Position numbers and translations under genes: made by a program. Below are positions 26,383-36,379 of a stretch of 64,000 nucleotides of DNA, in pieces. Each line of letters opens with the position of its first letter. The first letter of the stretch is position 1. The DNA lies in the NCBI RefSeq assembly GCF_006149045.1, contig NZ_VBSN01000022.1, forward strand, positions 1 through 64,000, read 5' to 3'. The stretch is from Dyadobacter flavalbus. Lineage in GTDB: Bacteria; Bacteroidota; Bacteroidia; Cytophagales; Spirosomataceae. Below the pieces are notes generated by a model, which was not told where the DNA came from, made no database searches, and saw only the letters and a program-made list of their open reading frames with translations.

Positions 26383-28767
26383 ATGAGCAATCAAAGTATT
26401 GATTTTTATCAGGAACAAATTGAGGAGCAGGAAAAGAAATTTGACATACATAACTATGTCAGAGGATATCTGAGATATTGGTTTCTGTTCCCTATCTTTC
26501 TTGTTCTGACGTTAACAGCTGCATTCTTTTACCTGCAGATTACGCAGCCGGTATATCTGGCAAAAGCTACGCTGCTGATAAAAGATGAGAAAAAAGGAAT
26601 TTCCGGAAGTTCGGGTGACATTTTCGAGCAAATGACTCAGTTTGGCGGAAACAAACTGGTTGAAAACGAAATTGAAATCCTGAAATCTCAGACCTTGATG
26701 GAACAAACTGCAAGTGAATTGCAGCTTGATGTCAATTATGAAGCAAAAGACGGGCTTAAAACCATTGATCTTTACAAAGCAAGTCCGGTCAATGTACAAC
26801 CTGAACTGATTTCTGAATATGCCTACCAGAATCCGTTGGTCATTCATGTTAAAAGCGATTCGGAATTCACTATCAATGATGAAGATACATCTCACAAATA
26901 CGGACAGAAACTGCGTAATGCCTGGGGTGTTTTCACGGTAACAAAAGGAACTGAATCGCTGTACAGCGATATTACCGTAAAGTTCTACAACATTGCCAGC
27001 ATGACTGCGGGAATGCTTGGAAGGCTGGAAATTGCAGCCCCGAACCCGAAGAGTACGGTACTTGAACTGAGTTTTGAAGATACTTCAATTCAAAGAGGAA
27101 AAGACGTTCTGAACAAGCTTCTGGATGTATATGTGCAGTCTTCCCTGAATGACAAAAACAATGAAGCAAGCAATACGCTGAAATTTATAGAATCGAGGCT
27201 TGGCCTGATTACCGGTGAACTCGGCGATGTGGAAAGGGATGTTGAATCTTACAAAACAACGCAGGGTCTGACGGACATCGGTGCTGAATCAAATCTGTAT
27301 CTTCAGAACATCAAAGAAAACGATACGCAGTTGAATGATGTGAACATTAAAATTTCCGTTCTGGAAAGTGTTGACAATTACATCAAAAATGCGGATGCCG
27401 GTTCTCCTGCTCCTGCTACGTATCTGATTAATGATCCGGTTCTTGTTGCTTTATTGACAAGATACAACGATCTGCAGTTACAAAGAGAAAAGTACGCACA
27501 GACAACACAGGCCAATAACCCGTTGCTGGGTACAATCAACACGCAGATTGCAAATACCCGTCAGGCAATTACGGAGAACCTTCAGAATCTGCGCCGTGGA
27601 CTGGATGTGACAAAGAAAAGCCTTGAAGCCGTAAATTCCCGATTCTCCGCAGGTTTAAGAAGCATTCCTCAGAAAGAACGCGAATACGTCGGCATCAAGC
27701 GTCAGCAAACCATTAAAGAAGGCTTGTATCTGTATCTGCTTCAGAAGAGAGAAGAAACGGCATTGGGATATGCTGCAACTGTTACAGACAGCAGACTTGT
27801 TGATGCGCCGCAAGCCGCTTATTTGCCGATAAAACCTCAGAAACCGTTGGTATGGCTTGGAGCCGGATTGGCCGGAATCATGTTGCCGGTTCTGCTGATC
27901 AATCTGCTGCTGCTTTTCAGCAATACTGTTCAGACACGCGATGAAATCGTTAAAATGTCTCAGTCTTCGGTAATCGGTGAAATCGGTCATATGAAAACAA
28001 CCGGTGACCAGCCTGGAGAAGAAGCCATCATTAAGATGACAAGCCGCAGTGCAGTTGCCGAGCAGTTCAGGGCACTACGAACTAACCTTCAGTATCTGGG
28101 CGACGGAACATGCCGGATTATTATGTTTACCTCTTCAATCGGCGGTGAAGGAAAAAGTTTTGTAAGTATCAACCTTGCTGCAAGTTTGGCTTATTCCGAT
28201 AAAAGAGTGTTGCTGATCGGACTGGATTTGCGCAAGCCTACGCTTCACGAACGTTTGCATGTTTCCAATAAATTCGGTGCATCAAACTGTCTGATCGGTC
28301 AGGGAAATACAGTTGATTTTATTCAGTCAACAGGTATACATCCGAAATTTGACGTACTGACAAGCGGGCCGATTCCGCCAAACCCTTCTGAATTGCTGAG
28401 CAACGGGCGACTGCCTGTATTGCTGGCTGAATTGCGTGAACGTTACGATTACATCCTGATTGATTCACCGCCGTTCGGTCTGGTTACGGATTCATCCCTG
28501 ATTGCCAAATATGTGGATGCCACGCTTTATGTTGTGCGTCATAACTACACTTTGCAAGATCATCTTAAGCGAATCGGAGAACTGCAACGTACGCATCGTT
28601 TTGCCAATTTGTCTGTGATTTTCAACGGCGTTAAATATGGCGGCGGATACGGTTATGGAAGCTACGGATACGGTGGTTATGGCTACGGCTATTACTCCGA
28701 AGATGCAGATACGAAAGCGCCGAACTTCGGCACAAAGGTTAGAAAAATGCTTACCAGAAGTTCATAG
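26383..28767 (+). CDS. Wzc-like polysaccharide co-polymerase and tyrosine autokinase
   Basis: The 794-residue inner-membrane protein has Wzz domains flanked by TM helices near residues 32-52 and 490-512. A long periplasmic coiled-coil part lies between, ending in a GNVR/PQAAYLPIKP-type segment. The cytosolic BY-kinase has Walker A SSIGGEGKSF near 587, A' LLIGLDLRKP near 610 and Walker B YILIDSPPFG near 700. The C-terminus carries a Gly/Tyr-rich autophosphorylation tail (YGYGSYGYGGYGYGYYSED). It controls polymer length and export and should be the target of the phosphatase at 24523. Confidence 0.94.
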   Translation: MSNQSIDFYQEQIEEQEKKFDIHNYVRGYLRYWFLFPIFLVLTLTAAFFYLQITQPVYLAKATLLIKDEKKGISGSSGDIFEQMTQFGGNKLVENEIEILKSQTLMEQTASELQLDVNYEAKDGLKTIDLYKASPVNVQPELISEYAYQNPLVIHVKSDSEFTINDEDTSHKYGQKLRNAWGVFTVTKGTESLYSDITVKFYNIASMTAGMLGRLEIAAPNPKSTVLELSFEDTSIQRGKDVLNKLLDVYVQSSLNDKNNEASNTLKFIESRLGLITGELGDVERDVESYKTTQGLTDIGAESNLYLQNIKENDTQLNDVNIKISVLESVDNYIKNADAGSPAPATYLINDPVLVALLTRYNDLQLQREKYAQTTQANNPLLGTINTQIANTRQAITENLQNLRRGLDVTKKSLEAVNSRFSAGLRSIPQKEREYVGIKRQQTIKEGLYLYLLQKREETALGYAATVTDSRLVDAPQAAYLPIKPQKPLVWLGAGLAGIMLPVLLINLLLLFSNTVQTRDEIVKMSQSSVIGEIGHMKTTGDQPGEEAIIKMTSRSAVAEQFRALRTNLQYLGDGTCRIIMFTSSIGGEGKSFVSINLAASLAYSDKRVLLIGLDLRKPTLHERLHVSNKFGASNCLIGQGNTVDFIQSTGIHPKFDVLTSGPIPPNPSELLSNGRLPVLLAELRERYDYILIDSPPFGLVTDSSLIAKYVDATLYVVRHNYTLQDHLKRIGELQRTHRFANLSVIFNGVKYGGGYGYGSYGYGGYGYGYYSEDADTKAPNFGTKVRKMLTRSS

Positions 28768-28783
28768 CATGAAGGTTTGAAAT

Positions 28784-28854
28784 TATCTTGTTTTTATCAT
28801 CAGATTTTCCCTGAATTTGATTTTTAGCGAAGATTGATAGATAAAAACAAGATA
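28784..28854. repeat. Perfect 15-bp inverted repeat after the wzc-like gene
   Basis: TATCTTGTTTTTATC (28784-28798) and GATAAAAACAAGATA (28840-28854) are separated by 41 bp. It lies 17 bp after the kinase stop, within a 359-bp gap. It could be a weak terminator or processing site that sets the ratio of export to sugar genes. The rest of the gap shows nothing. Confidence 0.55.
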
Positions 28855-29126
28855 CTTCTTCACTTCTTGATGAATTTTCAAATTAAAATTGCGCAGTACT
28901 GAAAATTGTACTATTTTCAGATACTCAAATGAAATGATTGCATTTTTACCCTAATCCGGTTTAGAAAAAATCATTAATCAACTCAACGTTATAACATGAA
29001 AAAGTCTTTGCTTATCTCCCGACAAAATCCGGATCGATGTATTTTCCGTGCATTCCAAATGCAGGTTACATGTTCTTAAAAAACCGGATCTCTCACTGAA
29101 TTTTATTACATCTTATTTATCAAATT

Positions 29127-30449
29127 ATGAAACTAGCAGTAGTTGGAACAGGGTATGTTGGCCTGGTAACAGGCACGTGCTTTGCTGAAACAGGAAACCA
29201 GGTTACTTGTGTTGATATCGACATCAACAAAGTTGAACGTCTTAGAAATGGCGAGATTCCTATTTATGAGCCAGGTCTTGATGTTTTGTTTGACAGAAAC
29301 GTTGCCGAAGGCCGTTTAACATTTACAACCAGCCTTCAGGAAGGGATCAAAGATGCGGAAGTTATTTTCCTTGCACTTCCTACACCTCCGGGAGAAGACG
29401 GATCAGCTGACCTTAAGTATATTCTTGGCGTTGCCAACGATCTGGGTCCAATCCTTGAATCTTATGCTGTGATTATCGACAAAAGTACTGTTCCGGTTGG
29501 AACTGCTGAAAAAGTGCATGCAGCCATTGCAAAGAATGCAAAGGTTGACTTTGACGTTATTTCCAATCCTGAGTTTTTAAGAGAAGGCGTTGCAGTTGAG
29601 GACTTTATGAAGCCGGATCGCGTTGTCATCGGTACAACGTCTGAAAAAGCTCAGAAAGTAATGGAAAAACTGTACGCTCCGTTGGTACGTCAGGGAAATC
29701 CGATCATTTTCATGGACGAGCGTTCCGCTGAAATGACGAAATATGCAGCCAATTCATTCCTTGCACTGAAAATTACGTTCATGAACGAAATCGCTAACCT
29801 TTGTGAAAAAGTAGGCGCAAATGTTGATGATATCCGCCGCGGAATCGGTACAGACAGCCGTATCGGAAAACGTTTCCTTTTTGCCGGTATCGGTTATGGC
29901 GGAAGCTGCTTCCCGAAAGACGTTCAGGCACTTGCCAAAACTTCAGAAGACTACGGATATGACTTCCGTACACTGAAATCAGTTATGGCTGTTAACGATG
30001 ATCAAAAGAAAAAACTGATCCCTGTTGTTAAGGAATATTTTGACGGAGATCTTAAAGATAAAACAATCGCAGTTTGGGGTCTTGCATTCAAGCCTTACAC
30101 AGATGACATCCGTGAAGCGCCGGCATTGGAAAACATCCAGGCACTGCTTGACGCAGGTGCAAAAGTGACTGTTTACGATCCGGAAGCGATGGATAACGTA
30201 AAACGCCTGATTCCGGGAATTACTTACTGCCACACAGCTTATGCTGCACTGGACGATGCTGATGCTTTGATGATCTTTACAGAATGGCCTCAGTTCCGTA
30301 CCCCTGATTTCGAGAAAATGGGTAAACTTCTTAAAGAAAAAGTGATTTTCGACGGAAGAAACCTGTACGAACTGGATCAGATGCGTGATAACGGATTTAC
30401 TTATTACAGCATAGGACGGGAAGCGTTAAACGTAAAAGAACTGGTTTAG
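29127..30449 (+). CDS. UDP-glucose 6-dehydrogenase
   Basis: The 440-residue protein oxidises UDP-glucose to UDP-glucuronate with two NAD+. The N-terminal Rossmann motif is VVGTGYVGLVTGTCFAETGN. The conserved NPEFLREGVAVEDF, catalytic Cys in GYGGSCFPKD and C-terminal LAFKPYTDDIREAP are all present. It supplies glucuronate for the polymer. Its sequence is distinct from the AlgD-like enzyme at 43187, so the two probably make different sugar acids. Confidence 0.92.
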   Translation: MKLAVVGTGYVGLVTGTCFAETGNQVTCVDIDINKVERLRNGEIPIYEPGLDVLFDRNVAEGRLTFTTSLQEGIKDAEVIFLALPTPPGEDGSADLKYILGVANDLGPILESYAVIIDKSTVPVGTAEKVHAAIAKNAKVDFDVISNPEFLREGVAVEDFMKPDRVVIGTTSEKAQKVMEKLYAPLVRQGNPIIFMDERSAEMTKYAANSFLALKITFMNEIANLCEKVGANVDDIRRGIGTDSRIGKRFLFAGIGYGGSCFPKDVQALAKTSEDYGYDFRTLKSVMAVNDDQKKKLIPVVKEYFDGDLKDKTIAVWGLAFKPYTDDIREAPALENIQALLDAGAKVTVYDPEAMDNVKRLIPGITYCHTAYAALDDADALMIFTEWPQFRTPDFEKMGKLLKEKVIFDGRNLYELDQMRDNGFTYYSIGREALNVKELV

Positions 30450-30476
30450 TTACCCGACAATCGTAAAAGCCATACT

Positions 30477-31481
30477 ATGTCAAAGCTCATACATGTCATA
30501 TTATCAGGAGGAGTAGGAAGCCGTTTATGGCCTGTATCCCGCAAATCCATGCCCAAGCAGTACATTCCAATGTTTGGTGACAAATCCCTGTTTCAGCTCA
30601 GCGCCGAGCGTAACAAGCATTTGGTAAGCCAGGCGCTTGTAGTTGGAAACAAGGAGAATTATTTGCTGTCACAGGCGGATATGGTCAGAGCTGACATTGG
30701 TTTTTACGATGAAATAATTGAAGCGTTACCGCGCAATACGGCGGCAGCAGTTGCTTTCGCCGCATTTGCGGTCCAGTCAGATGATATAATGCTGGTTACT
30801 CCATCCGATCACATTATAACAAATGAAAATGCTTATGCCCAGGCTATTTCCGAGGCAGTTGGTTTTGCTTCCGAAGGTTACCTAGTAACCTTCGGAATAG
30901 CGCCAACCAAACCTGAAACCGGTTACGGCTACATTGAATGTGATGAAAATGACGTATTGTCTTTCAGGGAAAAACCGGATTCGGATACGGCCAAATCGTT
31001 TCTGGAATCAGGAAATTTTCTCTGGAACAGCGGCATGTTCTGTTTTCAGGCAGGTGCCTATCTGGACGAGCTGAAAAAGTTTGAACCGGAAATTTATGAA
31101 GCTTCGCTTGCAGCATTTTCTCTAAGGTCCGGCGATTTTCTTCCAACAGAAGAAAGCATGCTGATCCCTTCCAAAAGCATAGATTATGCCGTAATGGAAC
31201 GCTCGGATAAGATCAAGGTTGTAAAAGCAAGTTTCGGATGGTCTGATCTGGGTTCGTTTGAATCCATCTGGGAACATTGGGAAGGTCAGGGTGAAAATCA
31301 CCGGTTTGTAAAAAACAACTGTGTCGTAGGTTCCAGCAAGCATGTTGAATTTCTCGGGGTTGACAACCTCGTTCTTGTCGAAACGAATGATGCCATTCTG
31401 GTTCTGGCGAAAGGAAGTTCACAGGATGTGAAAAAGATTTATGAAAGACTGGAAAAGGAAAAGCCGGAACTGGTTAATTAA
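30477..31481 (+). CDS. manC: Mannose-1-phosphate guanylyltransferase
   Basis: The 334-residue single-domain protein makes GDP-mannose from mannose-1-phosphate and GTP. The nucleotide-binding signature is ILSGGVGSRLWPVSRKSMPK. Further motifs are LVTPSDHII, EKPD..(T)AKSFLESGNFLWNSGMF and SIDYAVMERS. It starts 27 bp after the UDP-glucose dehydrogenase. Its product would feed the AlgD-like GDP-mannose dehydrogenase and mannosyltransferases of the cluster. Confidence 0.92.
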   Translation: MSKLIHVILSGGVGSRLWPVSRKSMPKQYIPMFGDKSLFQLSAERNKHLVSQALVVGNKENYLLSQADMVRADIGFYDEIIEALPRNTAAAVAFAAFAVQSDDIMLVTPSDHIITNENAYAQAISEAVGFASEGYLVTFGIAPTKPETGYGYIECDENDVLSFREKPDSDTAKSFLESGNFLWNSGMFCFQAGAYLDELKKFEPEIYEASLAAFSLRSGDFLPTEESMLIPSKSIDYAVMERSDKIKVVKASFGWSDLGSFESIWEHWEGQGENHRFVKNNCVVGSSKHVEFLGVDNLVLVETNDAILVLAKGSSQDVKKIYERLEKEKPELVN

Positions 31482-31826
31482 CGATTAAAAACACAAAGTT
31501 AATCTGCAATCGTTTTTTACTTACCGGCACAATTCGCACTTTTACAGTATCTTAAAATAATACTACCAAAATTATTAACAAAGCAAAATGTTACTCAACG
31601 CGAAAAGCTTTGCTACATTCCTGCCAGCCTTACTTGCATCAAATTGGCATTCTTTAAATCATGTTTTTACTTTCCGGCATCTGTTTGCGTTTTCAGAAAG
31701 CCGCACTTTCCTTCACTTCATCAGCATGCGATTTTAAGTCATTATAACAGTTTGCGGCCTGTTTGCCTGATGGTAAAAACTGATTCTTCAAGGCAAGCCA
31801 ATTAAATTCCTCCAAGTAAAAATGAT
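31482..31826. other. Intergenic gap between manC and the flippase gene
   Basis: 345 bp with no gene or clear hairpin. It may hold an internal promoter. Confidence 0.3.
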
Positions 31827-33350
31827 GTGATGAATACTGCCAGTGCATTAAAGAAAAATTTAATTTCAAATATATTGCTGTTCGTTTTAAACGGAATAAT
31901 CAGTTTCTGGTTGCCTCCGTTTCTGGTAAAAAAACTCGGGATCGGTGCTTATGGTCTCATTCCGCTCTCTACTTCCATGATCGGATATGCAGCGATTATA
32001 ACCGTTGCCATCAACAGCTCCGTTTCCAGATTTCTGGCGCTTGACCTTACCAATGAGAATTATACAGCCGCCAACAGAACTTTCAATACCGCTTTTACCT
32101 CTTTATTTACTCTGCTGGCGCTTCTTGCGCCATGTCTGTTTATATTTTCGTTCAATATTTCCAAATTCATTTCAATACCCGAAGGGCTGGGGCATGATGC
32201 TTCCATCCTGTTTATGTGTGTAAGTGTCGGTTTTATCATGTCGGCTTTTACATCCATATTCAACTCATCCGCTTACATTGCAAACAGGCTGGATCTCGTT
32301 AACCGGGTTTCTGTAATCAATACATACACAAGGGTAATTTTAATCCTCTTTATATTTCTTTTAATCAATGTTTCCCTAACGGGTTACGGAACTTCCATTC
32401 TGATCGCCAGTATTATCTCCAGTTCTTACAGCTTCTATCTGTTCAGGAAATTTACGCCCACTATCAAAATTGATTTCAAGCTTTTTGACAAATCTGTTTT
32501 GGGTGAAATGCTTTCGATGGGTTGGTGGCTGATTGTAATTCAGCTCGGAAGTATTCTGTTTTTACAAATCGATCTGCTGGTTATCAACAAATTGCTCGGA
32601 AACGTACAGGCGGGAAAGTACGGGATTATCCTTGGATGGAGCCATATCATCCGAACACTCGCCATTGCACTTTCCGGTTCGCTCGGACCTCTGATCCTGA
32701 ATCTCTATGCCAAGAAAGAGTTTGATCAAATGATCCGTTTGACACAGATGTCGAACAAAGTCCTTTCGCTTTTTATCGGCTGTATGGTAAGCGTACTTTG
32801 CATTATTGCACCGGCATTGCTTTCCATCTGGATCGGTCCTGAGTACGCCTCGCTCAAATGGCTGTTTATGCTTGTATTGCTTCCATTACCAATAAATCTG
32901 GGCGTTTTACCTTTGTTTTCACTCAACCGGGCTTACAACAAATTACGCGTTCCGGGGATTTACACGGTCATAATGGGAGCCTGCAACCTTTTTCTGGCCA
33001 TGTATCTGGTTGGCGAAACAAGCCTGAAGCTGTATGGCGTGGCAGCAGCAAGCGGGATTGTACTTACTTTTAAAAATTTCATTTTTATGCCTATTTATGT
33101 TGCGAGCAACATGGGCATCAACAAGCTGACTTTCTTTAAAGCATCCCTGAGTACAATGCTCCTGCTGGCTATAGCGGTTGGAACAAGCCTTGTTTATTTC
33201 AATTTCTTTGTAATCACCGACTGGTTTCATCTGATTCTTCACAGCGGCATTCTGTTTCTGATATTTGCCGGTATTTCGTTCCTGTTACTGAATCAGGCAG
33301 AAAGAAAGATGATCCTGAACACCGTATTAAAAAAAACCAAATCAAAGTGA
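31827..33350 (+). CDS. Wzx-type polysaccharide flippase
   Basis: The 507-residue protein has 12 or more hydrophobic helices and an N-terminal stretch (NLISNILLFVLNGIISFWLP) typical of MATE/MVF-superfamily O-antigen flippases. It would turn lipid-linked repeat units across the inner membrane. MM at the start leaves a choice between 31827 and 31830. Its end overlaps the GTG of the next gene by four bases. Confidence 0.88.
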   Translation: MMNTASALKKNLISNILLFVLNGIISFWLPPFLVKKLGIGAYGLIPLSTSMIGYAAIITVAINSSVSRFLALDLTNENYTAANRTFNTAFTSLFTLLALLAPCLFIFSFNISKFISIPEGLGHDASILFMCVSVGFIMSAFTSIFNSSAYIANRLDLVNRVSVINTYTRVILILFIFLLINVSLTGYGTSILIASIISSSYSFYLFRKFTPTIKIDFKLFDKSVLGEMLSMGWWLIVIQLGSILFLQIDLLVINKLLGNVQAGKYGIILGWSHIIRTLAIALSGSLGPLILNLYAKKEFDQMIRLTQMSNKVLSLFIGCMVSVLCIIAPALLSIWIGPEYASLKWLFMLVLLPLPINLGVLPLFSLNRAYNKLRVPGIYTVIMGACNLFLAMYLVGETSLKLYGVAAASGIVLTFKNFIFMPIYVASNMGINKLTFFKASLSTMLLLAIAVGTSLVYFNFFVITDWFHLILHSGILFLIFAGISFLLLNQAERKMILNTVLKKTKSK

Positions 33351-34462
33351 AAAATATTATTTTTTTTAAACCTGCGAAGCAAACTGAAAATATCGGAGAT
33401 CTGCTGATCAATCTGGTGGAAGTTGAATTGCTGCGTCCATATGGTCAGATTGTAGTAGACGATCTTTCAGCTCCTTCCTGGTTTGTTGATGAAATCAGTA
33501 CTTCTCCCGCAGATCAGCGTTTATCTAAAATTTCAGGAAACCAGTTATTGAAAACGCTTTCTTCGCTGCTGGTGAAGCAATTGTTTTCTAAAAAAAACCA
33601 GTACTATTTGTTCATACAGCCAGGCCACACTTCAAGAACCGGCAAGGACCTTGCCATTTCAACGCTGAAGCTGAATCTGAAAATGAATCTGCTGAAAATG
33701 CTGGGGCTGCGTATCTGCAGAATCGGTTTTTCAATCGGCCCCGTAGATGTTCCGAATGGCTGGGCAGAATCCATCGGGTCGCGTGCTTATCATTACTATG
33801 CCCTGAGAGATCATGAATCACTGAAAATTGCGCAGCAATACAATTTCAAAGATCCGCAGTATTTTCCGGACCTTGCGTGGGCATATGCGCCTGAAAAAAT
33901 AGAAAAACAAGCCGGTGATTACGTGGTGATCAGCCTGCGTTCCAATGCTTACGGAAAGGAACATGATTCGGCTTACCTTCAGCCGCTTATTGCAAAGTTC
34001 AGGGAATTGCTGATCAATGCCGGCCAGCAATCACTGAAAGTAATGATTACCTATCAGGTAAAATACGACAGAGATGCGTGTGTCGAATTATACGAAAACC
34101 TGAAAAATGAATTCAATTGTGAATTCGTTGACAGCAAACTGACGCTTAAAGAGGCAAATAAAATTTATGGCAGCGCCAAATTTATTGTAAGCAACAGGCT
34201 CCATGTTTTGCTGCTTGCACTAAAATGCGGAGGTTTGTCTTTTGCATTGGTTGATCAGAAAGATAATAAGAAGATAACCAGTATTTTTCACGATAATAAT
34301 CTGAAAGAACTGATCCTTGATGTGAAGGAAAATGCAAATTCAAACGCAGAAAGGCTGAAAAAAGGACTTTCAAAAAGCAATGAGATTATGGCTGAATTCA
34401 AAACAATTCAGGCCGGAAACAAAAAAGTGATTGAAGACAAACTGAACAGTATTTTCAGCTAG
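33347..34462 (+). CDS. Polysaccharide pyruvyl transferase family protein
   Basis: The 371-residue protein has the family's two-half layout. The early ENIGDLLINLVEVELLR is the equivalent of the usual GN.GD..L motif. The late HVLLLALKCGGLSFALVDQK segment is also typical of the family, and SNRLH gives the conserved histidine. It would transfer pyruvate from phosphoenolpyruvate to a sugar, forming a ketal. It starts with GTG in a four-base overlap with the flippase stop. It has no export signal, in contrast to the paralogue at 57561. Confidence 0.85.
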   Translation: MKNIIFFKPAKQTENIGDLLINLVEVELLRPYGQIVVDDLSAPSWFVDEISTSPADQRLSKISGNQLLKTLSSLLVKQLFSKKNQYYLFIQPGHTSRTGKDLAISTLKLNLKMNLLKMLGLRICRIGFSIGPVDVPNGWAESIGSRAYHYYALRDHESLKIAQQYNFKDPQYFPDLAWAYAPEKIEKQAGDYVVISLRSNAYGKEHDSAYLQPLIAKFRELLINAGQQSLKVMITYQVKYDRDACVELYENLKNEFNCEFVDSKLTLKEANKIYGSAKFIVSNRLHVLLLALKCGGLSFALVDQKDNKKITSIFHDNNLKELILDVKENANSNAERLKKGLSKSNEIMAEFKTIQAGNKKVIEDKLNSIFS

Positions 34463-34497
34463 TAACATTACAAAACCGGATTATTTAAATTATCAAC

Positions 34498-35430
34498 ATG
34501 GTATCCATTATTATCCCATGCTACAATTGTGAAGGTTTCATTAATCGTGCCATCGATAGTGTTATCAAGCAGACTTTTAATGACTGGGAACTTCTGTTGG
34601 TAAATAATAATTCTACGGACAACACACAGAAAGTACTTGAACTTTGTCAAAGCAAAAATCCGGAACGCATATTTATTTTTCAGGAAAACAAAAAAGGTGC
34701 TCCGGCTGCAAGAAACAAAGGACTTCAGAATGCAAAAGGAAAATGGGTTCAATATCTTGATGCAGATGACGAATTACTGCCCGATAAAATAGAAAAGCAG
34801 TTGATTCTAGCAAAAGCAAACACTGCCGACTGTGTTATCGGAAATGCTGAACTAATCGAGAAAAAAGGCGGAAAAACCGTAAAAAGCATAAGGCCTCTCT
34901 ACGCTGCTGACATCTGGATCGGGTTAACTACTTCGCAGCTTGGAATTACAAGTGCCATTCTCTGGAAAAAGGAAATACTTGACAAGATCAACGGCTGGAA
35001 TGAACAGCTGACATCATCGCAGGAATACGATATGATGTTCAGAATGCTGAAAGCCGGAGGTAAGGTAATTTTTGACGAAAGCACAAATACGCTGATTCAT
35101 AAAACAGACAGTGCTATTTCAAAAAACCCTGATAAAAGTAAAATGCTTAAAATCATTGACAACAGGATTAATCTGAGATTACAGATTTTCGAATACCTGA
35201 AGGAAACCGGTCAGCTTACGAAAAAAAGGGAAGCCATGATTCACAAGTATATTTATCAGGAACTTGCTGGAAACAGGATTGATGTAAAGGAATATCAATC
35301 GGAAAAGCTCAAAGGTTTTTCCATAAATGTTCCTTACAATCTCAGGTTTAATGCCTACTGGAATGATACAAAACGCATGCTTAAAAGCAACGTTAAATCT
35401 TTAATAAAAGGCAGTAAAACAAGCAGATAA
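34498..35430 (+). CDS. Family 2 glycosyltransferase
   Basis: The 310-residue GT-A protein opens with MVSIIIPCYNCEGFINRAID and has the nucleotide-sugar motif WVQYLDADDELLPDKIEK (DAD metal site). A later base-region segment, SSQEYDMMFRMLKAG, follows. It adds one sugar to the growing lipid-linked unit at the cytosolic membrane face. Donor and acceptor cannot be read from sequence. Confidence 0.9.
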   Translation: MVSIIIPCYNCEGFINRAIDSVIKQTFNDWELLLVNNNSTDNTQKVLELCQSKNPERIFIFQENKKGAPAARNKGLQNAKGKWVQYLDADDELLPDKIEKQLILAKANTADCVIGNAELIEKKGGKTVKSIRPLYAADIWIGLTTSQLGITSAILWKKEILDKINGWNEQLTSSQEYDMMFRMLKAGGKVIFDESTNTLIHKTDSAISKNPDKSKMLKIIDNRINLRLQIFEYLKETGQLTKKREAMIHKYIYQELAGNRIDVKEYQSEKLKGFSINVPYNLRFNAYWNDTKRMLKSNVKSLIKGSKTSR

Positions 35431-35468
35431 AATAGCAGTATGATCTTTCAGATTAAAATATAAGCATC

Positions 35469-36332
35469 GTGCTAGTATCCATTATTATACCGACATATAA
35501 GGATTGGGACCGTCTTTTACTATGCCTGAAAGCATTGGAAGAGCAAACTTTTCCTGCAAGTGATTTTGAAATTATTGTAATCAATAATAATCCCGCCGAC
35601 CTGGTTCCTGAAAATTATCCGGCTCCTGCTAACTGCCAGATTGTAACGGAAGCTAGACCGGGTTCCTATGCTGCCAGAAATGCGGGAATCAGATTGGCAA
35701 AAGGCGATATTATAGGTTTTACCGACTCGGATTGCATTCCTGCAAAAGACTGGATTTACAATGCAGTTGATTACCTGAAAAAGCATAAGGATGTAAGCAG
35801 AATAGCAGGAAATATAGAGTTGTTTTTCAAAAGCAACGACCTTACTCCTGCTGAATTATACGAAAAAGTATACGCTTTCAAACAGGAAGAAATTGTCAAA
35901 AGCGGACTGAGTGTTACCGGCAATATGTTTACTTACAAACATGTATTTGACAAGGTCGGCATATTTAATGAAGAGCTGCTTTCCGGCGGTGATTACGAAT
36001 GGTCCAAACGAGCTTCGAATGCAGGTTTCAAAATTGTTTATGGCCATAATGTGGTTATAAAACATCCGGCACGTTACAAAATGTCGGATCTGATCAAGAA
36101 AACAAAGCGTGTGGTTGGAGGCGATAATCTGTCAAAAACCATGGCCATTTTGGACTTGATGAAAAACCTGAAACCACCGTTGCGAATTGCTTTTCATCAG
36201 ATCAAAAAGTACGGAAGCGACTTGTCTTTCAGCCAGAAAATTAAAGTTTATTCCATTAAATACTATCTGGCAATTACCTGCAGTGTAGAAAAAATAAGGA
36301 TTTCTTACGGTAACCAGGCTAACAGGGAATAA
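35469..36332 (+). CDS. Family 2 glycosyltransferase
   Basis: The 287-residue GT-A protein starts with GTG (MLVSIIIPTYKDWDRLLLCL). It shows the acceptor-side ARPGSYAARNAGIRLAKGD and metal motif IGFTDSDCIPAKDWI, with a GDYEWSKRASNAG catalytic region. It sits between the other transferases with short gaps. The sugar is unknown. Confidence 0.9.
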   Translation: MLVSIIIPTYKDWDRLLLCLKALEEQTFPASDFEIIVINNNPADLVPENYPAPANCQIVTEARPGSYAARNAGIRLAKGDIIGFTDSDCIPAKDWIYNAVDYLKKHKDVSRIAGNIELFFKSNDLTPAELYEKVYAFKQEEIVKSGLSVTGNMFTYKHVFDKVGIFNEELLSGGDYEWSKRASNAGFKIVYGHNVVIKHPARYKMSDLIKKTKRVVGGDNLSKTMAILDLMKNLKPPLRIAFHQIKKYGSDLSFSQKIKVYSIKYYLAITCSVEKIRISYGNQANRE

Positions 36333-36379
36333 TTAAAAAATTGAATGCAACTCAACGGATTTATTTATCAGTAAAAGGA

